DNA of 64,000 nucleotides, taken from JBCBSZ01 sp039818945. Its GTDB lineage: Bacteria; Actinomycetota; Acidimicrobiia; Acidimicrobiales; Poriferisodalaceae. Each line of letters begins with the position of its first letter. Within the stretch, counting starts at the first letter, position 1. The position numbers and the translations under genes were made by a program. The notes under the pieces were generated by a model, which was not told the DNA's origin, searched no databases, and saw only the letters and a program-made list of their open reading frames with translations. Location of the stretch: NCBI GenBank assembly GCA_039818945.1, contig JBCBSZ010000005.1, positions 62,001-126,000 on the forward strand, read 5' to 3'. Of the stretch, positions 16,457 to 24,270 are shown in pieces.

Positions 16457-16666
16457 ATGCCTCGTCGTTCCCCCGGTCGCCGCAGCGGCGGCCGCACCAC
16501 CCCGAAGGGCACCCGCCCGCCGGGTTCCCGCCGGCCGTCGAACAGCGACGACCGGCCCACACCCCGCCGGTCGGCCCGTCGCGACGGACCGGACGAGCGC
16601 CGTCGGACCCGACCGCCCACGGCCGTACCCACGAGGCGGCCGCGAGGGCAGCGGGGCAACCGCTGA
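16457..16666 (+). CDS. Small Arg-rich basic protein, hypothetical
   Basis: This 69-residue ORF has about 22 Arg, many Pro, Ser and Gly, and no hydrophobic segment, so it is probably disordered and nucleic-acid binding. I recognise no family. Support comes from a strong GGAGGAG Shine-Dalgarno 5 bases before the ATG and from its fit in an otherwise unexplained interval. The Arg-rich makeup can also arise by chance in GC-rich DNA, so the call is tentative. Translation may be controlled by the upstream mini-ORF. Confidence 0.45.
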   Translation: MPRRSPGRRSGGRTTPKGTRPPGSRRPSNSDDRPTPRRSARRDGPDERRRTRPPTAVPTRRPRGQRGNR

Positions 16667-16679
16667 ACCCGGTCCGCCG

Positions 16680-17186
16680 TCAGGTCTCGAACCGGTGTGC
16701 CTTCGCCCAGCGGCGGATGAGCTTGCGGGCCCAGTCGTAGTGGCTCGTCGTGGCCGACACCGCGTAGCTGCCCACCGACGTCGACCCGGTCCACGCGTAC
16801 CGGCGCTTCTCGAACAGGTCGTCGCCGTAGCGGGCGACGGTGGCGGCGATCCGGCGGTGGGAGTCGTCGAGGCGCGCCCGGACGTCGGCCAGGTCGTCGC
16901 CGCGGGTCCGCTCCCAGATCTGCTGGTTGAGCGTCGGCGTGTCCTTCCAGGTCAGTCCCGGCGCCGGCATCTCGGGGGAGCCGCCGGTCGAGCCCACCTC
17001 CTCCCAGCCGAGGAACAGCTCGTGCCACGCGTCGAGATGGGCGAGCAGGTCCTTCACCGACCACTCGTCACAGACGCCACCGACGGTCAGCTGGTCGCTC
17101 GGCAGGGCGTTGACGGTCGTCGTCAGCAGCGCGAAGTCGGTCTCGATCCGCTCGACGAGCTCGTCGCGGGTCGTCGGCCGGGACAT
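16680..17186 (-). CDS. ClbS/DfsB family four-helix-bundle protein
   Basis: This 168-residue DinB-like protein matches the ClbS/DfsB group closely: MSRPTTRDELVERIE, EWSVKDLLAHLDAWHELFL, MPAPGLTWKDTPTLNQQIWE and YAVSATTSHYDWARKLIRRW (each a family block). ClbS opens the cyclopropane of colibactin and gives self-protection; most relatives are of unknown substrate. The His in LLAHLDAW and the SHYDW His are the likely metal or active-site residues. It is followed on the same strand by other short genes without overlap. Confidence 0.88.
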   Translation of the reverse strand: MSRPTTRDELVERIETDFALLTTTVNALPSDQLTVGGVCDEWSVKDLLAHLDAWHELFLGWEEVGSTGGSPEMPAPGLTWKDTPTLNQQIWERTRGDDLADVRARLDDSHRRIAATVARYGDDLFEKRRYAWTGSTSVGSYAVSATTSHYDWARKLIRRWAKAHRFET

Positions 17187-17226
17187 GTCCCGATCTCACC
17201 GCATCGTGCGGCGAAGCGGCAGGGGC

Positions 17227-17574
17227 TCACGTCCCGACGTCGAGGATCACCAGGGCGAGGGCCAGGCCGGAGAAGGCCACGGTCGAGAGCCCCACGAAGC
17301 GCGCCGCCCGCGGGTGCACCACGGGCGTGCCGCGACGGAGGGGTCCGTGCAGCTCCTCGTAGTGCCAGCCCGCCCACACGAGCACGGATGCGCCGGCGGC
17401 GACCTGGAGCAGTCCGATCACGGCGAGGCCGGGGTGCGCCGCCTCGGCGGCGTACCGGGCGAAGATCACACCGGCGACCATCGTCGCGATCGAGGTCCGC
17501 TCCCAGGCGAGCGCGGTGCGCTCGTGCTGGAGGCCGACGTCGAAGCTCTCCCGGGGACGGTCCTGTCGCTTCAC
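17227..17574 (-). CDS. DUF202 family membrane protein (YidG/YidH-like), second of pair
   Basis: This 115-residue protein has three hydrophobic segments and the DUF202 signature LQHERTALAWERTSIATMV. The GTG start at 17574 overlaps the stop of the first DUF202 gene by GTGA. Family function is unknown. The two adjacent, non-identical copies probably form a hetero-oligomeric inner-membrane complex, as E. coli yidG and yidH also sit side by side. Confidence 0.85.
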   Translation of the reverse strand: MKRQDRPRESFDVGLQHERTALAWERTSIATMVAGVIFARYAAEAAHPGLAVIGLLQVAAGASVLVWAGWHYEELHGPLRRGTPVVHPRAARFVGLSTVAFSGLALALVILDVGT

Positions 17575-17969
17575 AGCTGGTCGACGACGAACAGCACCGC
17601 CGCAGCGAGCGCGACCAGCGCGGTGCAGACCGCCATCAGGGCCGGGAGGCGCGACGGGGGGAGCGGCTCGTGGAGCCGCATGGAGGTCTCGGCCAGCGCC
17701 CATCGCCGGTAGGCGGTCGCGGCCGTGAGGAAGCTCAGCGCCAGCAGGGCCACGCCGAGTGCCTCGGCGCCGACCAGCTCGTCGTTGAGCAGGCTGACCG
17801 CACCCAGCCCTCCGGCGGCGAGCGCGAGAGCGGTGCGGATCCAGGCGAGGAACGTGCGCTCGTTGGCGAGGGTGAAGCGGTAGTCCGGCTCGTCGCCGAC
17901 CCGGCGGGGGTCGTCCGGGACGAGCTGGCGGCGGACGACCGCGCCGGGACGGAGGCGGTCGGGGTCCAT
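17571..17969 (-). CDS. DUF202 family membrane protein (YidH-like), first of pair
   Basis: This 132-residue protein carries the DUF202 signature LANERTFLAWIRTALALAAG followed by two more TM segments. It lies directly upstream of, and overlaps, the second DUF202 gene. CAGACT ends 6 bases before the ATG at 17969, a weak leaderless -10. Function unknown. Confidence 0.85.
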   Translation of the reverse strand: MDPDRLRPGAVVRRQLVPDDPRRVGDEPDYRFTLANERTFLAWIRTALALAAGGLGAVSLLNDELVGAEALGVALLALSFLTAATAYRRWALAETSMRLHEPLPPSRLPALMAVCTALVALAAAVLFVVDQL

Positions 17970-17973
17970 GCCC

Positions 17974-18321
17974 TCAGTCTGCCCGAGCGGCGTCCTCGAT
18001 GAGCGTGAGCACGTTGCCGGCCGGATCGGTGACCTGGGCCTTGTGGACCCAGCCGTTGTCGGTCGGCGGCATCACGACCGACCCACCGATGCGCTCGGCG
18101 TTCGCGACCGCCGCTGCGAGGTCGGGGACGGCGACGCCGATGGTCACCCCGGCCTGCTCGCCCTCGACCAGCGCCCCGTCCGGCGATCCGTCGGGGGTCG
18201 ACACCAGGGCGTAGCCCGGTCCCATCGGGCGGACCTCCCAGCCGAGCAGCTCGGCGTAGAACTCGTGGAGTGGTGCTTCCTGTGGGCCGGTGATGTCGAC
18301 GTGGACGATCGGGTGGCTCAT
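17974..18321 (-). CDS. VOC (glyoxalase-fold) protein
   Basis: This 115-residue single-module VOC protein begins IVHVDITGPQEAPLHEFYAELLGWEV and ends AQVTDPAGNVLTLIED, the metal-Glu strand. VOC proteins include lyases, dioxygenases and antibiotic-binding proteins, so no reaction can be assigned. The ATG at 18321 overlaps the ArsR gene by ATGA; the ArsR protein therefore probably controls it. Confidence 0.85.
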   Translation of the reverse strand: MSHPIVHVDITGPQEAPLHEFYAELLGWEVRPMGPGYALVSTPDGSPDGALVEGEQAGVTIGVAVPDLAAAVANAERIGGSVVMPPTDNGWVHKAQVTDPAGNVLTLIEDAARAD

Positions 18322-18635
18322 GGCTCGCTCCTGTGCTGGCCCTCGGAGGTCGGGAGGTCGGCGGCGAGCGCATCGATGACGTGGGCCGTGCGGTCCGGGA
18401 CGGTCCGATAGCGCCACGAGGTGCCCGACCGCTCGAGCTCGACCAGCCCCGTCTTGCGCAGCACCTTCAGGTGCTCCGAGACGCTCGCCGGAGCCAGGTC
18501 GATCTCCGAGGCGATCTCCCCGGCCGGGACGTACCGGTCGGCGCAGAGCCGGAGGATGTGTCGCCGCGTCGAGTTCGACACCGCACGGACGAGCTCATCG
18601 AGATCGTCGGGTGCGTCGGCCACGTGGTCCAGCAC
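18318..18635 (-). CDS. ArsR-family winged-helix repressor
   Basis: This 105-residue ArsR/HTH_20 protein has RAVSNSTRRHILRLCAD, the recognition helix in LAPASVSEHLKVLRKTGLVE and the wing RSGTSWRYRT. No Cys metal site is present, so it is not a classic arsenite sensor. GTG start at 18635. It heads a two-gene operon with the VOC protein. The operator may be the TTTCG/CGAAA repeat just upstream. Confidence 0.88.
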   Translation of the reverse strand: MLDHVADAPDDLDELVRAVSNSTRRHILRLCADRYVPAGEIASEIDLAPASVSEHLKVLRKTGLVELERSGTSWRYRTVPDRTAHVIDALAADLPTSEGQHRSEP

Positions 18636-18661
18636 AGCACGTCATCGGCACCAGGCCACTC

Positions 18662-18679
18662 TTTCGAGTTGTCCCGAAA
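18662..18679. promoter_or_regulatory. Inverted repeat upstream of the ArsR gene
   Basis: TTTCG-N8-CGAAA lies 27 bases upstream of the ArsR start in an AT-richer patch (TCCCGAAATAATC). It could be the repressor's operator; AT content here is unusual for the window. Confidence 0.35.
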
Positions 18680-18697
18680 TAATCAACCCTGCTCCCG

Positions 18698-19246
18698 TCA
18701 GGGGCGTCGGCCCAGGTGGGCGAGCAACCGATCCTGGGGTGAGGCGGCCGCGTCGACGGCGACCGGCGGCCCGCAGATGCCGGGGCTGCGCAGCATCTCG
18801 CCCATCGAGTCGGCATCGGCCCGGATGCGGTCCAGCTCCCCGGGTTCGATCGGCTCGTGCTGGTCGAGCCCGGCCGCCCGGGCGAGGTCCCAGGCGTGCA
18901 CGACCAGGTCGAAGCTGTAGTACCGGTCGATCGTCTCGGCGAAGGTCGTCGGGCCGAGGAAGCCGTCGTACCCGTGGTCCGCGGTCGCCGGGTCGTCGAG
19001 GAGGCCCTGGACGAGCACCGTCACCGCCGACCAGCGTGCGAGGGGATCATCGGACAGTCCGTCTCCCGATCCGAGGCCGAGGCGCTCGACCAGCTCGAGC
19101 TGGGTGTCGGCGACGTGGGCCACGACGTCTCGGGCGGACCAGCCCTCGCACGGCGACGGCGAGTCCCAGGCATCGGGACCGACGTCGGCGATGACGGCGG
19201 AGAATCGGGTGGCGAGGCGGCGGTGTCGGTCAGCGAAGTCGGTCAC
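18698..19246 (-). CDS. TIGR03086/MDMPI-type metal-binding protein
   Basis: This 182-residue DinB-fold protein has PCEGWSARDVVAHVADTQ and DLVVHAWDLARAAGLD, the two His-bearing family blocks, and ends QDRLLAHLGRRP, like the protein at 3856-4374 (LLGFLGRQP). Substrate unknown. The GTG start at 19246 overlaps the stop of the AraC gene by GTGA, so regulator and enzyme are coupled. Confidence 0.85.
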   Translation of the reverse strand: MTDFADRHRRLATRFSAVIADVGPDAWDSPSPCEGWSARDVVAHVADTQLELVERLGLGSGDGLSDDPLARWSAVTVLVQGLLDDPATADHGYDGFLGPTTFAETIDRYYSFDLVVHAWDLARAAGLDQHEPIEPGELDRIRADADSMGEMLRSPGICGPPVAVDAAASPQDRLLAHLGRRP

Positions 19247-20022
19247 GAGCCGATCGTCGCGACCCGGCCCACGGCGGTCTTGTACGGATCGGACACGCCC
19301 GGGAAGGTCGGCTCGTACCACTGGAGCAGCTCGGTGGGCGCCGACCCGGCGATCGCCCGACACTCGCGGACGAGGTGGGGGTGGTCGGCGTACCCGGCCG
19401 TCGCGGCGGCTGCCGACACCGTCGGCGCGGATCGAGCCGAGCGGAGGAAGCGCTGGAACCGGATCAGGCGCACGAAGGTCGCGGGCGGGTACCCGAGGGT
19501 TCTCGCCGACCGGCGGCGGAGCTGGCGGGAGGAGAGGCCGATCCGCTCGCAGAGCTGGTCGACGGTCGGCGGGCGTGGCCGGGTGAGCTCGACGGCGAGG
19601 CCGCGATCGCGCTCGTCGCCACCCGGCGCCGAGGCGACCCACGAGCGGGCGCACTCGACGATCGCGGCCTGGTGGTCGGCGGCATCACCGATCCGCTCGG
19701 AGGCCCGTCGCTCGGCCCGGCCGCCGAGCAGTGAGCCGAGAGGCTCTCGCCGGTCGAGGAGGTCGTCGACGTCGACCCGCAGGACCCGCGCTGCGACGCC
19801 GGGACGGAATCGCACGCCGACGGCGTGACGCCCGTGCGGGAGCTCGAAGTCCCACGCCGCGGACTCCGGGCCGCACACCCAGAGCCCGCCGTCGTCGAGC
19901 CACAGCACGTCGATGCACCCGTCGGGGATGAGGCGGTGGCGGCCGGTCGGTCGGGCGCTCCACGAGCAGGCGAGGTCGTCGGCCAGGTCGGGTGGAGGCG
20001 GTGACGGCGTCATCCAGGCCAC
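19243..20022 (-). CDS. AraC-family transcriptional regulator
   Basis: This 259-residue protein has an N-terminal DUF6597-like sensing domain (RLIPDGCIDVLWLDDGGLWV) and a C-terminal AraC HTH with LCERIGLSSRQLRRRSARTL and GYADHPHLVRECRAIAG. It probably activates the coupled MDMPI-type gene or the divergent ThuA gene in response to an unknown effector. The GTG at 20022 is set by TAGCGT 7 bases upstream. Confidence 0.87.
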   Translation of the reverse strand: MAWMTPSPPPPDLADDLACSWSARPTGRHRLIPDGCIDVLWLDDGGLWVCGPESAAWDFELPHGRHAVGVRFRPGVAARVLRVDVDDLLDRREPLGSLLGGRAERRASERIGDAADHQAAIVECARSWVASAPGGDERDRGLAVELTRPRPPTVDQLCERIGLSSRQLRRRSARTLGYPPATFVRLIRFQRFLRSARSAPTVSAAAATAGYADHPHLVRECRAIAGSAPTELLQWYEPTFPGVSDPYKTAVGRVATIGS

Positions 20023-20029
20023 CTCCCCG

Positions 20030-20035
20030 ACGCTA
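20030..20035 (-). promoter_or_regulatory. Putative -10 (TAGCGT), leaderless AraC gene
   Basis: On the minus strand TAGCGT ends 7 bases before the GTG at 20022. The divergent ThuA -10 is only 33 bases away, so both promoters share one regulatory zone. Confidence 0.45.
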
Positions 20036-20068
20036 CGGCACGGCAGGGGCCGGCCCGGGGTCGTGCTC

Positions 20069-20074
20069 TACGCT
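20069..20074 (+). promoter_or_regulatory. Putative -10 (TACGCT), leaderless ThuA-SDR-TetR operon
   Basis: TACGCT ends 6 bases before the ATG at 20081. The identical TACGCT-CCGGCG-ATG string recurs at 55470. Confidence 0.5.
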
Positions 20075-20080
20075 CCGGCG

Positions 20081-20785
20081 ATGGTCGCCAGCAGCGAGGA
20101 CGGGCCCCGGGTGCGCCGCGCGCTCGTGCTCGCCGGCGGGTGGATGCACCCGCCGGACGAGCCCGTCGCGGCGGTGCGACGCACCCTCGCGACGCCGGCG
20201 TGGGACGTCGCCGTGGTGACGGAGCCGGCGCAGGTCGCCGATGCGGTGGGCGACGGTTGCGATCTCCTCGTCGTCGCGTCGTGCTGGTTCTCGATGACGG
20301 CCGAGCGTTACACGGACGATCAGCGTGCGGCGTGGGCGGTCCACCGCGATGCTCGCCGCGAGTCCGCGCTCGCCTCGCTCGCCGACGGCGGCGTGCCCGT
20401 GCTCGCCCTGCACACCGCGGTGATCTGCTTCGACGGGTGGCCGCTGTGGCGGGACTGGCTCGGCGGTGTCTGGTCATGGGACCGCAGCTGGCACCCCGAG
20501 CCCCGCCCGATGTCCGTGCGCGCCGAGCCCGGTGCGCCCGTCGAGTCGACCTCCTTCGAGCCCATCGACGAGGAGTACACCGATCTCGACATCGATCCGG
20601 CGGTGGTCGTCGTCGCTCGGAGCGCAGGCGGCCAGCCGCTCGTCTGGGTGCACGAGGCGGCCGGTCGCCGGGCTGCGGTCAGCCTGCTCGGCCACGATCA
20701 TCGGTCCCTGGACCACCCCGAGCATCGGCGGCTGCTGCGCGGCCTCGTCGACCACCTCACCACCGCCCATCGGGGCGTCGCGTGA
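20081..20785 (+). CDS. ThuA-like domain protein
   Basis: This 234-residue ThuA-like (glutamine-amidotransferase-fold) protein has the segments LVLAGGWMHP, DLLVVASCWFSM, VPVLALHTAVICFDGWPLWR and SLLGHDHRSLDHPEHRRLLR. ThuA members take part in sugar (trehalose or keto-sugar) metabolism in rhizobia; most are uncharacterised. It is the first gene of an operon with SDR (GTGA overlap) and TetR (ATGA overlap) genes. Confidence 0.82.
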   Translation: MVASSEDGPRVRRALVLAGGWMHPPDEPVAAVRRTLATPAWDVAVVTEPAQVADAVGDGCDLLVVASCWFSMTAERYTDDQRAAWAVHRDARRESALASLADGGVPVLALHTAVICFDGWPLWRDWLGGVWSWDRSWHPEPRPMSVRAEPGAPVESTSFEPIDEEYTDLDIDPAVVVVARSAGGQPLVWVHEAAGRRAAVSLLGHDHRSLDHPEHRRLLRGLVDHLTTAHRGVA

Positions 20786-21552
20786 GCGCGCTGGATCCCG
20801 CGGGTCGCTCGGTCCTCGTCACCGGGGCGGCCTCCGGGATCGGCGAGGCCACCGCCGAGCACCTCGTGGGCCTGGGCATGCGCGTGACCCTCGCCGGACG
20901 GCGCGCCGAGCGTCTCACGGCCGTCGCACAGCGGCTCGGTCCGGCCGCCGTCGCCTGCCCCGGCGACGTGACCGACGACGCGGCCCGGCGCCGGATGGTC
21001 GAGGTCGCCGTCGAGCACGGCGGCGGTCGTCTCGACGGTCTGGTGAGCAACGCCGGGAACATGTACCGGGGACCGATCACCGAGCTCGACGAGCGCGAGT
21101 TGCTCGACGTCTTCCACGTCAACGTGATCGCCGGCATGCTGCTCACCGGTCTCGCCGTGCCCCACCTCGAGCGCACCGGCGGGTGCGTCGTGTTCCTCGG
21201 CTCGGTCCACACCCAGCGCGCCTTCCCCGGCGCCTCGCCGTACGCCGCGACCAAGGGTGCGCTGGAGACGCTGACCGGCGTGCTCGCCGCCGAGCTCGGC
21301 CCGAGGAACGTCCGGGTGTCGTGTGTCCGGCCCGGCGCCGTGCCGACCGAGATCAACGTCCGGGCCGGGCTCGTCACCGAGGAGGAGAACCTGGCCCGGC
21401 TCGAGGGGCTGGCCCCGGCCCACGCGCTGGGGCGCATCGGCACCGGTCACGACATCGCGCAGGCGATCGCCCACCTGCTGTGCGCCGACTGGGTGACCGG
21501 TTCGGTGTTCACCGTGGACGGCGGGCTCGGGCTGGGCGTCACCAACGCATGA
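20782..21552 (+). CDS. Short-chain dehydrogenase/reductase
   Basis: This 256-residue classical SDR has the cofactor motif VTGAASGIGEATAE, SNAGN, and the catalytic Ser (GSVHTQ) with YAATK (Tyr-x3-Lys). The C-terminal GSVFTVDGGLGLG is typical. ASP/ARG around the second strand (LAGRRAERL) favours NADP(H). It follows the ThuA gene with GTGA overlap, so the two may process one sugar-like substrate. Confidence 0.88.
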   Translation: MSALDPAGRSVLVTGAASGIGEATAEHLVGLGMRVTLAGRRAERLTAVAQRLGPAAVACPGDVTDDAARRRMVEVAVEHGGGRLDGLVSNAGNMYRGPITELDERELLDVFHVNVIAGMLLTGLAVPHLERTGGCVVFLGSVHTQRAFPGASPYAATKGALETLTGVLAAELGPRNVRVSCVRPGAVPTEINVRAGLVTEEENLARLEGLAPAHALGRIGTGHDIAQAIAHLLCADWVTGSVFTVDGGLGLGVTNA

Positions 21553-22163
21553 GCGGTCGCCGTCGTGGCCGTCCGCCGGCGACCTCGTCGGACGACACGC
21601 GGCGCGGGCTGGTCGACGCCGCCAGGCTCCACTTCGCGACGGTCGGCTACGACGCGGCGTCCCTCACCTCGATCGCCGCGGACGCCGGGCTGACCACCAC
21701 CGCCACCTACCACTACTTCGAGGGCAAGGCCGAGCTCTTCGAGAGCGTCGCGCGGGACACGATCGACCTGGTGTGGGTCGGCCTGCTCGACCGGGTGGCG
21801 GAGGCCGACACGCTCAGCGACCAGGTCGAGGCGTTCCTGTCCGGCGCCGATGATGTCGGTGCCGACGACCGTCTCCTCAGCGCGTTCCTCGTCTCCGTGC
21901 CGGTCGAGGCCCGCCGGACGCCGGCCTTCGAGCCCGTCCTGCGGGAGCTCGCCGGCCGGCAGGGCGCCGTCTTCGACCACATGGCGGCGACGGGGCTCGC
22001 CACGGGCGAGCTGCGCGACCTCGGCCACGGCGAGGCGAGCGCGATGCTCCGGATGCTGCTGCTCGGCTGGTCCTACGAGACGCACTACCAACCGGAGTAC
22101 CGGTCGGTTCGGGCCGACGTCGTGCGGAGCGCGGTGGCGTGGTGGGGCCGGCGCACCGGCTGA
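21549..22163 (+). CDS. TetR-family transcriptional regulator
   Basis: This 204-residue TetR protein has the N-terminal HTH (ARLHFATVGYDAASLTSIAA, AGLTTTATYHYFEGKAELFE) and a variable ligand domain. It closes the ThuA-SDR operon and lies directly upstream of the P450 catabolic set. It is a good candidate repressor of that set. A small palindrome, TTCG-TGT-CGAA (22195-22205), lies in the 67-base gap. Confidence 0.88.
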   Translation: MSGRRRGRPPATSSDDTRRGLVDAARLHFATVGYDAASLTSIAADAGLTTTATYHYFEGKAELFESVARDTIDLVWVGLLDRVAEADTLSDQVEAFLSGADDVGADDRLLSAFLVSVPVEARRTPAFEPVLRELAGRQGAVFDHMAATGLATGELRDLGHGEASAMLRMLLLGWSYETHYQPEYRSVRADVVRSAVAWWGRRTG

Positions 22164-22194
22164 GCCCGCACGCCCCTTGCGCGACCGATGGGGG

Positions 22195-22205
22195 TTCGTG
22201 TCGAA
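22195..22205. promoter_or_regulatory. Small palindrome upstream of the P450 catabolic operon
   Basis: TTCG-TGT-CGAA lies 25 bases before the TTG start of the SDR gene, in a relatively AT-rich patch. It could be part of the TetR operator; the arms are short. Confidence 0.3.
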
Positions 22206-22230
22206 TACTCGGAATTGAAGGGGGCTGCAA

Positions 22231-23043
22231 TTGTCGGAGGGAACGCGACGATCGCTCGTCGTGACCGGGGCCGCGACCGGGCTCGGCGCCGCGATCGCCC
22301 GCGCCGCCGCAGCGGACGGCTACCGGGTGGGCGCCGTCGACGTGGACCCCACCGTGCACGAGGTCGCCGACCTCGACGGCGACGGCCACACCGGCTTCGT
22401 CGCCTCGGTCACCGATCCCGGTGCGATCGCCGCCGTGCTGGAGGCCTTCGGTCCCCCGGACGTCTGGGTCAACAACGCCGGCATCGTCCGGTTCGGGCCC
22501 CTGCTCGACCTGCCCCTGGACGACTGGCGGGCCGTGCTCGACGTCAACCTGACCGGCACGTTCGTCGCCGCCCGCGCCGCGGCGAACGCGATGGCCGCGG
22601 CCGGGTCGGGGAGCATCGTGAACATCACCTCGATGAACGGCGTGGCGCCCGGCCCCAACGCCGGCGCCTACGGCTCGACCAAGGCCGCGGTCGGGCTGCT
22701 CACCCAGCAGATGGCGATCGAGTGGGGTCCGCTCGGCATCCGGGTCAACGCCGTCGCACCCGGGCTGATCGACGCCGGCATGTCCGAGCCCATCTACGCC
22801 GACCCCGAGACCCGCGCCGCCCGCGAATCGAAGGTGCCACTCGGTCGGCTCGGCCGCGCCGCCGACATCGCCGAGGCCGTGCTGTTCCTGGCCGACGAGC
22901 GCTCGGCCTACGTCACCGGCCAGACGCTCCTCGTCGACGGCGGCGTCACGATGTCGATGATCGCCAACCTCCCGCGACCCCGCAGCGTCGACGGCATCGG
23001 CCACCACGACGCCCACGACGACGCCCCTGCCCAGGAGAGCTGA
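22231..23043 (+). CDS. SDR family oxidoreductase, first gene of P450 operon
   Basis: This 270-residue SDR has VVTGAATGLGAAIARAAA, NNAGIVRFGPL, catalytic Ser in NITSMNGV and YGSTK. VDVDPTVHEVADLDGD suggests NAD(H) preference (acidic after strand 2). TTG at 22231 is the start; it has AAGGGGG 6 bases upstream and no better in-frame codon. It is 1 base from the following P450 gene. Likely role: oxidising an alcohol made by one of the P450s. Confidence 0.87.
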   Translation: MSEGTRRSLVVTGAATGLGAAIARAAAADGYRVGAVDVDPTVHEVADLDGDGHTGFVASVTDPGAIAAVLEAFGPPDVWVNNAGIVRFGPLLDLPLDDWRAVLDVNLTGTFVAARAAANAMAAAGSGSIVNITSMNGVAPGPNAGAYGSTKAAVGLLTQQMAIEWGPLGIRVNAVAPGLIDAGMSEPIYADPETRAARESKVPLGRLGRAADIAEAVLFLADERSAYVTGQTLLVDGGVTMSMIANLPRPRSVDGIGHHDAHDDAPAQES

Positions 23044-23044
23044 C

Positions 23045-24256
23045 ATGAGCGAGCCCGTCACCATCACCACCTACGAGGAGGCGAAGCTCGCCTACCGCCA
23101 GAAGGACCTCCGCCAGGCGCTCTACGACGCGGGCGAGGTGATCATGGAGGACGTCCTGGTCAACCTCCACGCCGCCGAGCATCGGGCCCGCCGCCGCGTC
23201 GAGAACCGCCTCTATCGCCGCGAGACCTTCTTCCACTACGAGCGCGACCTGTTCCCCGAGATCATCGCCACCACCATCGATCCGTACGTCGCCGAGGGCC
23301 GGGCCGAGCTGGTCTCGCTCGGGCACCAGCTGATGATGAACCTGGCCGCGCTCACCGCCGGCGTCGACCGACCGGCCGGCACGCCCGAGGAGAGCTTCCG
23401 GCTCTACGACTACCTGCGGATCTTCATCGAGGGCGCCACCCTCGCCCACTACACCGGCGACACGGCGGCGAAGGAGGCCGAGGTCGTCGAGGCGCTCGAC
23501 CGGTTCGGTGAGGAGTTCCTCGATCCCGGCATCGCGTCGCGCCGCGAGGCGCTCGCCCGGGTGGATGCCGGCGAACTCGACGAGGAGGAGCTGCCCAAGG
23601 ACGTGCTCTGCGTGCTGCTGCGCCACGAGGCCGAGCTCGAGTTGAGCTACGAGTCGATCCGCCGCGAGATCGCCTTCTACCTCCTCGCCGGCGCGCACAC
23701 CTCGGCGACGGCGTTCACCCGGGTCGCGCACAACATCTTCGGCTGGCTGGCCGAGCACCCCGAGGACGCCGACCGCGTGCGCACCGACCGGCTGTTCGTC
23801 CAGCGGGCCACCCACGAGACGGTCCGCCTGCAACCCTCGAGCCCGGTGGCGATGCGGTGGGCGCTGGCCGACATCGAGCTCTCGACCGGCACCGCGATCG
23901 CCGAGGGCGACAAGGTGGTCATCGACCTCGTGAGCGTCAACCGCGACACGAGCGTGTTCGGGCCCGACGCCGAGGCGTTCGACCCCCACCGGACCACCCC
24001 CGACGGCGTGCCGCCCTACGGGCTGAGCTTCGGCTCGGGCATGCACGCCTGCATCGGCCAGGACATGGCCGCCGGCCTCGTGCTGCGCGACGACGCCGCT
24101 GTCGAGGCACACCTCTTCGGTCTCGTGCCGGTGGCGGTGCAGTACCTGTTCGACCACGGAGCAGCGCCCGACCCCGACGACCCACCGGAGATGGACGCCT
24201 CGACGTCGCGGCCGTACTTCGGGCGCTACCCGATCCTGCTCACCGCGGCGACCTGA
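23045..24256 (+). CDS. Cytochrome P450 (copy A)
   Basis: This 403-residue soluble P450 has the haem-thiolate loop LSFGSGMHACIGQDMA (Cys ligand) and the K-helix ExxR in HETVRLQP. The I-helix reads LLAGAHTSATAF: the Thr is kept, but the acidic residue of (A/G)Gx(D/E)T is His, so proton delivery for O2 activation may differ. It shares ARRRVENRLYRRETF and DLRQALYD segments with the second P450 at 26597, so the two are paralogues. Redox partners are not seen nearby. Substrate unknown. Confidence 0.9.
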   Translation: MSEPVTITTYEEAKLAYRQKDLRQALYDAGEVIMEDVLVNLHAAEHRARRRVENRLYRRETFFHYERDLFPEIIATTIDPYVAEGRAELVSLGHQLMMNLAALTAGVDRPAGTPEESFRLYDYLRIFIEGATLAHYTGDTAAKEAEVVEALDRFGEEFLDPGIASRREALARVDAGELDEEELPKDVLCVLLRHEAELELSYESIRREIAFYLLAGAHTSATAFTRVAHNIFGWLAEHPEDADRVRTDRLFVQRATHETVRLQPSSPVAMRWALADIELSTGTAIAEGDKVVIDLVSVNRDTSVFGPDAEAFDPHRTTPDGVPPYGLSFGSGMHACIGQDMAAGLVLRDDAAVEAHLFGLVPVAVQYLFDHGAAPDPDDPPEMDASTSRPYFGRYPILLTAAT

Positions 24257-24270
24257 GGGAGGCTGGTGCC

